Origin: Serratia proteamaculans
Lineage (GTDB): Bacteria > Pseudomonadota > Gammaproteobacteria > Enterobacterales > Enterobacteriaceae
DNA: 64,000 bases
Reading direction: 5' to 3'
Assembly (NCBI RefSeq): GCF_013337185.1
Contig: NZ_SWDE01000001.1
Location: forward strand, 1,984,001 to 2,048,000
Shown here: piece after piece, positions 18,117 through 27,500 of the stretch
Layout: each line of letters begins with the position of its first letter
Numbering within the stretch: the stretch's first letter is position 1
The notes under the pieces: model-generated
What the model was told of the DNA's origin: nothing
The model's database searches: none
What the model saw: only the letters and a program-made list of their open reading frames with translations
Translations under genes and position numbers: made by a program

Positions 18117-18270
18117 TGCGCACTGCACGGATATGCCCCGGGGGCGAGCATCGCCAGCAAATGATCAGCGCCAGTGAGTAGGTGCAGCCATCCGGTTGAA
18201 GAGCCGGTTTGGGTAAAGGAAAAGAACGAGATTCCCGGATGGCAACTGCTGCTACGAAATAAATGCCCAT
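18117..18270 (-). pseudogene. Relic of a HupE/UreJ-family membrane protein gene
   Basis: Reading leftward in the frame ending at a TAG at 18117 gives CHPG, then GWLHLLTGADHLLAMLA, then loss of similarity and the stop. The HPG after a signal peptide and the (H/L)LTGxDHLLAM core are hallmarks of HupE/UreJ nickel/cobalt permease-like proteins. Only about 50 of about 190 residues remain. The signal-peptide part (MGIYFVAAVA from 18270) is in another frame, implying a frameshift. It is too short to function. Confidence 0.55.
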
Positions 18271-18407
18271 TGAATTTCTATTTACTTTTTATTATATTAA
18301 ACACCGGTATATCACTGTTTTCCCGAACATAAACTTAAGAATACACAAACTTAAAAAAAATCAGAAAATTAAAGGCAAGCAAAGTAAAGTAAAAAATAAA
18401 AAATAGT

Positions 18408-18430
18408 CGCCAGCCAATTAATTGCTGGCG
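18408..18430 (-). terminator. Terminator after DUF1471-type gene
   Basis: Seven-bp stem CGCCAGC / GCTGGCG with a 9-nt AT loop. Read on the reverse strand it runs into ACTATTTTTTATTTTTT, a strong T-tract. Confidence 0.8.
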
Positions 18431-18491
18431 CCATTGAATGTATTTTTTCAATACTACACCTATATCATTTCAAAGTTTGAGTTAAATGCTA

Positions 18492-18761
18492 TTATTTGTA
18501 TATCTCAGCTGTTGCTGAAACATCTGACCCCATCCCACTGTTACCAATTGAAGTGATATGGAAATAAGACGCACCTTTTTCATCGGCTTCTTTAGATACA
18601 GCCCTGAGAGCCTCATCAATTGTCCCTCCGCGAACATCAACAGATATCACCCCTATTTTCTCCTTCATGCTTGCCATCTCAGACGTTCGGATTTCTTTAG
18701 CGGCGAAAACACTAAAGCTGGTTGCTAAAAGCACGGCAGAGATAATTAATTTATTAGTCAT
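18492..18761 (-). CDS. Small periplasmic DUF1471 (YdgH/BhsA/McbA-like) protein
   Basis: 89 residues from the ATG at 18761, with AAGGG about eight bases upstream. The signal peptide is about 1-20 (ends FSVFA). The mature part, starting AKEIRTSEMA with KIGVISVDVRGGTIDEA and ending SATAEIYK, matches the DUF1471 fold. Members are stress-induced periplasmic proteins linked to biofilm and envelope stress. It is transcribed alone, with its own terminator. The specific role is not known. Confidence 0.85.
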   Translation of the reverse strand: MTNKLIISAVLLATSFSVFAAKEIRTSEMASMKEKIGVISVDVRGGTIDEALRAVSKEADEKGASYFHITSIGNSGMGSDVSATAEIYK

Positions 18762-19117
18762 GAGAAAGCCCTTTATAGAATGTGCCAAAGTAAATTATTG
18801 CATAAAGTATGCATTAATATAGTAAGCCACATAAATTCAAGGTTGCAACACGAGCCAAACATTAAAAAAATATTCAGGTCGATAAGACGAGAAATAAAAA
18901 ACACAATGGATGAATAATCTAAATTAGCGGGGAATAATAATAAATAAGCAGAACATTCAGCTACCTATTAAGCTTAAAAATAAAAATCCACTTATCAATT
19001 CAAATTCAGCTGATTAAACCACGACCATGGCTGGGGGATGGAATAATTAAGGTGTTAATTTATAAAAATGCCCACGGACAACTGTATGGAACTCCATAAC
19101 AGGAGCGTGAATGTTTT
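18762..19117. other. AT-rich gap with no gene seen
   Basis: About 355 bp of AT-rich DNA upstream of the DUF1471-type gene and bordering the transposase relic. It must contain that gene's promoter, but no clear box pair or repeat could be assigned. Confidence 0.5.
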
Positions 19118-19450
19118 TTAACCATTGATGATTTTACCCAGGTAAGCTGAGTCCGTTGCTGCACGCCGTCTTTTCAGTTCCGGCCACACGGGCAGTTCCT
19201 GAGTCTGCTGCATCCGCTGGATGAAGGCGCTTTGAAGGGTATGAGGTGAACGCAGCTGATGACGCGAGCAATGGCGTCATGCACAGGGATGCCGTGGGTG
19301 AAATCATCAATAGTTCAATATGACAGCGACCAAAATATTCAATCACCTCCCAGACCTCACTGCCACCACAAAAAAACCATATAAAACAATGTATAAATTT
19401 TTATTCTGGCGAGAATCGTCAATCAATTCTAAATTCTGTGTCAGGGTCAT
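19118..19450 (-). pseudogene. ISAs1-family (H-repeat type) transposase relic
   Basis: Reading leftward from an ATG at 19450, three frames in succession give ISAs1-like segments: LELIDDSRQNKN, then GGSEVWEVIEYFGRCHIELL, then GIPVHDAIARVISC, then FQSAFIQRMQQTQEL. The sequence then jumps to a C-terminal end KRRRAATDSAYLGKIING and the stop at 19118. At least three frameshifts and a deletion of roughly two thirds of the gene are needed to explain it (normal length about 370 residues). No terminal inverted repeats were recognised. The segment is richer in GC than its surroundings. Confidence 0.85.
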
Positions 19451-19541
19451 GAGGCTAAAAGGCAATAAGTTAACCGTGACTATTTGTAACTTAAGAATTT
19501 CCCACTAAGATTATGATATTAATAAATTTTGGAGAGTAAAA

Positions 19542-20162
19542 GTGAAGCGTTTGAAGCCTAAAAAGAACATGAATAGAATAATAGAATGTATTATTGATGA
19601 TATTAAACCATTGGATATTACGGCAGGTAAAGCGGTGCCCATCAGCCTAAATGGCCACCCTCGCGTGATATTTCTCTTAAAGGGCAGCGTGGAGTGTTTT
19701 CGCACACATGACAATTTACTTATTTCTGAGGCAAAAGCGCCTTATATCATGGGGGTGATGGTCAATGAGGTTGAAGATTTTTATTACTATGTCAAACCGG
19801 CCAAAAATACTAATTTAGGATATGTAAATTACAATGACTTCATTTCATCAGTGAAAAAACATGATCTTTGGCTGGATTTATTGGAGATTGCATCCCATAT
19901 CACGTCTTATCTCATCCACAGAGACATCAGTCTGGTGAATAGAGATCGATACTCAGTCATAATGCACTATCTAAAAGAAATCTATTCATTCACTGATGAG
20001 AAAAGAAAGGGAATTATGACAACAAACTACATTGTTCGTCGTTCCGGTTTGTCCAGAAGTGGTGTCTTGGCGGTACTTTCAGAGTTAAGGAAAGGGAAAT
20101 ACATTTCGATAGAAAATGGGGTGCTGACATTTTTATCTGATAAGGTACCAAAGTCCTTTTAG
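19542..20162 (+). CDS. IprA-like winged-helix regulator
   Basis: 206 residues. The N-terminal part is a cyclic-nucleotide-binding-like fold without obvious nucleotide-contact residues, and the C-terminal part is a winged helix (TTNYIVRRSGLSRSGVLAVL). It resembles the enterobacterial YaiV/IprA family, described as influencing oxidative-stress resistance. It starts with GTG at 19542, supported by GGAGAG six bases upstream. It is AT-rich and unlinked to neighbours. Its target is not inferable from the sequence. Confidence 0.78.
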   Translation: MKRLKPKKNMNRIIECIIDDIKPLDITAGKAVPISLNGHPRVIFLLKGSVECFRTHDNLLISEAKAPYIMGVMVNEVEDFYYYVKPAKNTNLGYVNYNDFISSVKKHDLWLDLLEIASHITSYLIHRDISLVNRDRYSVIMHYLKEIYSFTDEKRKGIMTTNYIVRRSGLSRSGVLAVLSELRKGKYISIENGVLTFLSDKVPKSF

Positions 20163-20283
20163 TGGTTATTTGTATTTTAAACTTATATTAAGCATAAACA
20201 ATCATCATTGTATCAACTGGCCCGAAAGCCAGATACATTACAAAAATTATTTAATTTTAACCGATAGGGAAATCACGATAGTT

Positions 20284-20544
20284 TTAGCGTGAATAATTCC
20301 CGAAAAGCGTGTCTCTGGAATCTCTGCGTCCATCACGCTTAGTATCTTTTTTATCCCGGCGGCAATCACGATTACTTTTATCGTTGTCACGATAACACTC
20401 TTTTTTCTCTACACGAGCGTCAGCTCGAGAATCCTGTCGGATATCCCTGGCTTCCTGATGACGTTCATACCATTTAGTCTGGTCGGCAAACGAAGATGTT
20501 GTGATAAAGAGGCTTGGTAGCAATAGAAAGTAAATTTTATTCAT
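20284..20544 (-). CDS. Small exported Arg/Asp-rich protein
   Basis: 86 residues from the ATG at 20544. Upstream in-frame sequence overlaps the MarC-family gene and is not expected to be translated. The signal peptide is about 1-20 (MNKIYFLLLPSLFITTSSFA). The mature part is extremely charged, alternating Arg, Lys and Asp (REARDIRQDSRADARVEKKE-like pattern; two Cys at ECYRDN and RDCRRD). It probably forms a charged helix in the periplasm. No function was recognised. Confidence 0.65.
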   Translation of the reverse strand: MNKIYFLLLPSLFITTSSFADQTKWYERHQEARDIRQDSRADARVEKKECYRDNDKSNRDCRRDKKDTKRDGRRDSRDTLFGNYSR

Positions 20545-20593
20545 TATATTGTTCCAGTTAAAAATAATTAACACAGCGTTGAAAATGGCATGA

Positions 20594-21241
20594 TCAGGTT
20601 CGGGAAACAATAATCTCCAAAATACCATTAATCAGGAATTGAACGCCCATACATACCAACAAGAAACCCATCAGGCGTGAAATGGCCTCTATACCGCCAG
20701 TTCCAACAATCCGCATAATGGTTCCTGAACTACGCAGGCAACCCCAAAGTATCAATGCGATGATAATAAAAATGGCTGGCGGGGCGATCCAAAGCACCCA
20801 GTCGGGAAAATTTATGCCGTGCTTAACTGTGGATGCCGACGAAATGATCATGGCAATAGTACCCGGCCCAGCCGTGCTCGGCATCGCTAATGGAACAAAA
20901 GCGATATTATTCGCTGATTCCTGCTCGGCAATACTACTGGACTCCATGCCCTTAGGTAGCGGGAACAGCATACGGAAGCCAATAAATGCGACGATCAATC
21001 CGCCCGCGATACGTAGTCCGGGAATAGATATCCCAAAGGTATCCATTACGAGTTGTCCGGCATAATAGGTCACCAGCATAATCGCGAAGACATAAAACGA
21101 AGTCATCATTGCTTGGCGGTGTCGTTCAGCAGGGCTCATGTTTCCAGATAACCCCAAGAACAGAGCGACAGTAGTTAACGGGTTTGCCAAAGGCAGTATG
21201 AGCATTAACCCAAGGCCTATGGCTTTAAACAAATCTAACAT
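20594..21241 (-). CDS. MarC-family integral membrane protein
   Basis: 215 residues with six predicted membrane segments. The family signature [17 protein letters not shown] is near the N-terminus and [19 protein letters not shown] is in the middle, with a second [16 protein letters not shown] repeat. The MarC/YchE/YhgN group has no settled transport function. Its stop lies 50 bases before the small exported protein gene on the same strand, so co-transcription is possible. Confidence 0.88.
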   Translation of the reverse strand: MLDLFKAIGLGLMLILPLANPLTTVALFLGLSGNMSPAERHRQAMMTSFYVFAIMLVTYYAGQLVMDTFGISIPGLRIAGGLIVAFIGFRMLFPLPKGMESSSIAEQESANNIAFVPLAMPSTAGPGTIAMIISSASTVKHGINFPDWVLWIAPPAIFIIIALILWGCLRSSGTIMRIVGTGGIEAISRLMGFLLVCMGVQFLINGILEIIVSRT

Positions 21242-21481
21242 AGATTACGGTTCTCAACAGACAGTTCAATTTCCAAGCATACAGTTTCTCTGGGATAAAT
21301 ATAATGTCCACTAATAGGCACCTTAGTGGCATAGGCTTATGCCATTCGACCGTAATAATGATCGCTCCGTATAGCGTCTGATATTAAACGCAGTTTAAGA
21401 AATATGTGTTTTTACCAAAAAAATTCAGCGCTAGCGGGTAAAAGAAAACTTGTATCACCAAATACCCCAGAGAACAGAAAA
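21242..21481. other. Intergenic region between MarC-family gene and autotransporter terminator
   Basis: Non-coding stretch that must carry the leftward promoter of the MarC-family gene. AT-rich -10-like sequences are present, but no pair is convincing. Nothing else was seen. Confidence 0.45.
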
Positions 21482-21516
21482 AAAGAAGCCGCAACGTTGT
21501 CCGATGCGGCTTCTTT
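21482..21516 (-). terminator. Terminator after the autotransporter gene
   Basis: Perfect 12-bp stem AAAGAAGCCGCA / TGCGGCTTCTTT with an 11-nt loop. On the reverse strand it is followed by an uninterrupted T run. Confidence 0.92.
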
Positions 21517-21559
21517 AAAAATTATTATAAGGTACGGCTAAACCTAGGGGCTCCGGCCG

Positions 21560-24500
21560 CTAGAAACGGATTTTTACCCCCACCGACGCCGCAACATTGG
21601 CATCAATACTGGTATCACCGCCGCTATCCCAGGTTTTCCCCACTTCCGTGTACGCCTGCACTTCATGGGTAAATGCCCATGTCGCGCCGACGGCAACTTC
21701 TGTGGCACTGAATTTCTGGTTAGACTGCACCGTGCTCTGTCCCGCGCCGCTGGCCGTATTGCGGTACTTCGTCTCATCCTGCCCGTCAGCCAACTGCTGC
21801 CAGAAGTTGGCTCGCACGTAAGGCTTAATGTGACCATATTGAGTATCGTAGTCAACGGCCAGGCGAGCGCCCAGACGGCCGATAACGGCGTCATCCGCGT
21901 TCACGTCGACCTGAGTGTTGGCGTTGTCCTTGAGCCCCACGCTGTCAAAATTACTCCACTGGTAAATCAGCTGCGCCTGCGGTTCGAGCGACCAGTTGCT
22001 GTCTCCTAACTGCCACGGTCTGCCCACTTCCACCGATGCGGTGACGGTGTTGCCATTCGGATGGTAGGTTTCGTGGTCGATCGAGTTTTTCAAATCAACC
22101 GAGTGATAACCGTATTGCAGCACGTTATCAACATACAGGCCGCTGGTGTCCGTCCAGGTCGCATACCCGCCGATGTAGGTGGAAAGCGTCGAGTTATACG
22201 CCGCCCCACTGCCCATTCCGGTGTGACCATCGATAGAACTGTCGATATCCATGACCGTGGTGTACACCCCGGAACGCCATTTATCGTCGTGATAGACATC
22301 AACGCCGACCTGCATGCCACTATATTGTGTATGACTTTGGCTGTGTGTCGGGTCATCAAGATGTTGATCTATAGTTTTCACCAGATATCGCGCCCAGAAG
22401 CGCCCTTCCTGATCTTCAGGCACCGTCGACTGCCAGGGTTGTTCATCACCGACACGCTGGTGCAACGTCCCCAGCGTGAACAGATCGGCCTGACGTATCA
22501 CTGAGGGTATAGAGATAAAGCCCGGGACATCCGGACGATAACCCGCACGCAGAAACCAGTCCTCGCCTGCACCCTGTGCGTTACCGGCGTAAAGCTGGTA
22601 CTGCCATGCTCCGGCCAGTAAGTTATCGGCACCGATAGTGAACGCACTTTTGGTGGTTTGCGCCGTCGTGGTCGCGCCGTTTTGTGCCGCTACCACCATG
22701 ATGCCATCACCCGTGGTCGGTTCACCCAACCGACTGACGTCAATGTTCAGCAAAGTGCTGCCGGTGGCTGAACCGTTGTTAATCACCAGTTTGTCTGAAG
22801 TGCCCACGTCTTGCGGCTGGGCAGTCAGTTTCAGCGTACCGTTCATCCCCACATAATTGCCATTTACCGTCAGAGCCGATCCTACGTCGCCGCCGCGCAA
22901 GTTAATGGTTCCTTGGTTCACCACGTTGGCGACCGACTGATCTTGTCCGCCGGTATCGAGCGTCCCGTTCAGGCTGACCACATGGCTGGACTGGCGGCTA
23001 AAACTGTTTGCACTTCCCGCCAGCAACGTGCCGTTTTCCACCATCGTGATGCCGCTCCAGGTGTTGCTCCCGTTAAGCACCGTGGTGCCGGTGCCGCGCT
23101 GGATCACATCACCGGTGCCGGAGATCGCGCCGTTTAATTGCAGGGAATTAGAGCGGTTCAGCACCAGTTGGCCGTTGTCCACAATGTTCCCCGTGACGCT
23201 GCCGGTGGTCGCGCCAGTACCCAGTTGCAGGGTCCCGGCACCGATCGTAGTTTGCCCGTCGAAGGTGCTGTTTTGTGTCAGGGTCAGGGTACCCTCGCCC
23301 AGTTTGGTCAGGTTACCGGAGCCGCTGACCGCCGAGAGCAGCGATACAGCGTTGCCATTGGTGTCAATTCCGCCGCCACTGCCAGAAAGCTGGATCTTGC
23401 GGGCAGTATCAAACGCCGCGCCATAACGCAGCGTACCGCCATTCAGGCCAATCGCCGTATCGGCAGCGCCGAGATTTTGATCGCCGGAAACCTGCAGCAC
23501 ACCGCCGCTGACTTGCGTTCCACCCTGATACAGGTTGTTGCCGTTGAGGATCAGCGTCCCGAGGTCGGATTTGTTCAACCCGCCGCTGCCGTTGATCACC
23601 GAGTTGATGGTCGCGGTGTAATTCGCCCCTCCTGCCGTACCGTCGCCGACGCGAAGAAGGGTATCGGCGGTGTTGGTGGTGATTACGCCGTCGTTGATGA
23701 CATAACCATGGGTGGCAAACTGCGCCCCGCTGATGGTCACCGCACCAAGGCTGTTGTCTACCGTCACGTTACCCGCTGCACCGCCAAACACCGCAAAGGC
23801 CGCATCGCTGAACGGGGTATTAAACGCACCGGCCGGGGTGGTGAGATCCGTCGTCCAGTTGTCATTGCCGTGGCTGTTTTGCCAGATGCCGTCGCCGCCG
23901 TCGATAATGCCATTATTTTTGAGTGCACCGCCGCTGCCGCCTGCACCATCCCAAAAGCGCATGGTGTAGCCCGCGCGGTTAATCAGGTTTACCTGCCCGG
24001 CGATGGAGGTCTGCACATACAGATCTTCGGCCGCCGCCGGCGCGGTACCTATTTCAAGAATGTTATTGGTCAGCGCGCCGGTGTAGTTGATCACCCGGTA
24101 CAAGCCCACGTCGAAGTTGCCGCCCGCGGTCTGCGTAATGTTCAACTTACCGTCGAGGTTCAGGTCACCATTGACGTTGATCAGGTCATTGAACGCCCCG
24201 CCCGGGTTATAAGTCTGACCAAACTGGAAATCGAGCTGTGCGTTGCCGGCCAGCGTCAGGCTGCCCATCGTCAGCACCCCGACGCTGTTCAGGTCAGCCC
24301 CCGGAGTCAGATGGCCATTGTCAGCCACGGTAACACTTCCCCCGAGCGTGCCGTTCCCGCCAAGGGTTGCCAGGCTGTTCACGCTGGCCGCGCCGGTGGC
24401 GGCAGACTGGTTGCCGTTGATCAGCAATACCCCTTGCGAGGCCGTCGTGGTGCCGGTGTAAATATTGGCCCCGGTGAGCGTCAGCGTGCCGTTACCGGTT

Positions 24501-27500
24501 TTCACCAGACTGCCGTTATCACCGCTGATAACCCCGCTAATCGCATCGTTCAGACCGAGGTTACCTTCGGTCAGCGTAGCGGCACCCAGATGAATATCCC
24601 CGGCACCGGACAGCGAACCGATAGCCGTGTTTCCAGCGGAGGCCGCGAGAGTCACCAGACCACCCGCCTGGTTATCAATGCGAGCATTTTGCGCCTGCGC
24701 ATTGCCCGCGAACGTCACCCGGCCACGGTTGGTGGTGACCGATGTCCCACCGCTGGCGTCATCCGCCAACGACAGTAACGACGTGGCATCCACGTTAATC
24801 GCCGCACTGCCTGCAGTCGCGTTATCCGCAAAATTCGCCGAGCCGTTGTCGGTCAGTACCACCGTACTTTGTGCCGCACTGGCCGTGTCGTTGAAATTCA
24901 ACGTCGAACCGTCCACAGAAAGGACATGACTTTCTGCCTGCGCGGTATTATTGAAGTTAAGGAATACCCCATCGGTCAGTGAAATATGACTATCCGGGGT
25001 GCCGAAAGCGCCGGTGGTATTGGCGTTCACGCTCAGCGTGCCCGTGCCATTTTTCCCGACAAGGGTGGTGTCGCCCTGATAGGTATTCACCGTACCCAGC
25101 ACCAGTTGGCTGTTATTGGTGCCTGCTGAGGTATCCACGATCTTCAGCGCGCCGGTACCGCCAATCACGCCGGTTGGCGTAAAGGTATTGCCGTAGGTAT
25201 CGAGCGTGCCGCCGTCAGTGCCGGCCAGGAAAATCAGGCGATCGGTGATGAAATCAGCCCCGGCCTGTAACGCCGCGTGGTTACGCAAGGTTACCGACGT
25301 ACCGGCATCTCCCAGACTGCTGTCTTTGGACACCTGCAAAGTACCGTTCCACACTTCCACCCCACCGGTAATGATGTTATCCCCATTGAGGATCAAACGT
25401 CCCGGGTCAGTTTTCAGCAGGCGCGTCACGCTGGTGTTACTGGCGTCCTGCACCAGATCCACATTAATGGTGGTGGTTACGTCGGCACCCGCACCGCCGT
25501 CCCCCACGCGGATCACAAAGAAATTATCCGCTGCTGTTTCACCCTGAGCCGTAAAGTTATTCTCCGGCGTCAGCGCCACATTAGTGTTGGTGAACTGCAG
25601 CTGCGACCCCGGATTGAGCGGATCAGCGTTTAACACATAACCGTCTGAAGTAAACTGCATGCCCGAGGTCAGCACCGCGCCGTTGATGTTGCTGATACGC
25701 ACTTCATTGGCCGAGCCCTGGAATATCGCAAAAGCATCCTGCGCCCATGGCGCATTGCCATTCCCGGTCGCTTGCGTCCAGTTGTTGCTGACACCGGCGA
25801 TATTGGCCACCCAGTAACCAAAGCCACCATTCACCACGCCATTACCGCTGACGCCATCGGCACCATGGTTGGTGCCGTTCGAGTCACCGTCCCAGAATTG
25901 TAACGTACCGGATGGATCGACAAAGTTCAGCACCAGGTTAACCTGATTCGCCAGGTTGGTCTGGATGGCATAGCTCTGTGCATCGTTTGGCGGCAGCGAC
26001 GCAATATCCATCGTGTTGTCCGTTAAGGTGCCGCCGTAGTTGAACAGGCGGTAAACCCCTGGCAGAAAGTCGCCGCCGGCACTCAGCGTGGCGTTCAGGT
26101 TACCATCGAGCGTCAGGTTGCCGCCGACATTCACCAAATCGTTTAACGCACCGCCCGCCGTATAGGCTTGTCCCAGCTCGAATTTACTGTTGGTGTCACT
26201 GGCCAAAACCAGATCACCGTTGATGGTCAGGGTACCGGTGGCGTTATCACCTGGCGTCAGCGTAGTCCCCGTTGCGAAGGTGACATTGCCGCCAATCGTT
26301 CCTTTTCCTCCCAGCGCGGCGCCACTTTGCACCGATGTCGCCCCGCTACCGCTTTGTATGCCGTTGATCAGCAATGTGCCCAACTGGACGGTAGTCACCC
26401 CTGCGTAAGTATTGTTGGCGCCCAAACGCGTCACGCCGGTTCCGATCTGGCTGAATGCGCCGGTGCCGGAAATCACGCCGTTGAGCGCAACATCGTCGGA
26501 GTGATTGATGCTCAGCAGGCCGTTATCAGTGATGTTGGTTTGTGTCGATAAACTCCCCTGGGTGCCGCCGTTGCCCAGCGTCAGCTGTGACCCGGTGCCG
26601 ATCAGCGTATTGCCGGTGTAGGTGTTAGCGCCGAGCAGGATCAGTTCGCTGCCGCCGATGTATTCCATGCCCCCGGTCCCTGAAATCACGCCGCTGTAAG
26701 TCGGATCCGTTACGCCGTCGAAGGACAACAGGCTGGTGCTGCCCGAAGTGGCGACGTTGTAATTGTGGATGGTCATTTCATCGCTGAGGGTCGAGCTGAC
26801 GCCGCTGCGTAAAATGGCCCCGTTCAGGATGTTAATCATCGGTGTGCCGGAAAGCGTAAGATCATCAACAACCCGCACATCGGTACCTGCACCGTTCAGC
26901 GTCAGAGTGCTCCAGCCGGTACCGATGTTGGTGCCTTTACTCAGATCGTCCGTGGCCAGTGAGCCGATGTTGGCAGTCCCCGGTGCGACGGCCGCATGCG
27001 TACCGTTAAACGTCAGCGTGCTGTTGGTGCCGCCCTGGCTGAGGATATGCGAGGTATCGGCGATGCTTACGTTGCCGATCGTCGCCTGGTCGTTACCGTC
27101 GTTGCCTGCAAAGGTGACACCGCCCGCATATTCGCCCTGCGCCCAGTTGAACTTGTCACTGCCGCTACCGAGGGTAATTTCCCCCTGCGTCACACCGCCA
27201 TTGAGCGACACCACGTCGTTGCCGCTGCCGGTCAAAATAACCTGCGCGCTTGAACTGGCGGCTTTGAGCGTGCCGGTGTTGTTCAAGGTGTTATTGCCCG
27301 CGCCGGACGCATCGATCACCGTCGCACTCTGGCTCTGGCTGATGACGGAACCGGTGTTATTAATAGTACGGTTCGCCGCCGTGCCGTTGAGGGCGATCAG
27401 CGCATTGATATTGCTGGTACTGGAGGAGCTAATGATGCCGTTGTTGGTAAAGGCCGACGTATTCTCCGCCAGAATAGTGCTACCGGTGTCGCTGCTGGTG

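Noticed and set aside
18082-18270. 62-codon leftward frame before the cupin gene
   Set aside because: The HupE/UreJ-like residues are in a different frame, so the 62-codon frame is a by-product of a frameshifted relic.
19134-19346. 70-codon leftward frame near 19.2 kb as a gene
   Set aside because: Only its first 15 residues match a transposase; the rest is out of frame. It is recorded as part of the ISAs1 relic.
23138-24778. Open frame of 546 codons antisense to the autotransporter gene
   Set aside because: It mirrors the Gly/Asn/Thr-rich repeats of the real gene, has no ribosome site or recognisable domain, and its residues are a low-complexity Arg/Val/Ala mix.
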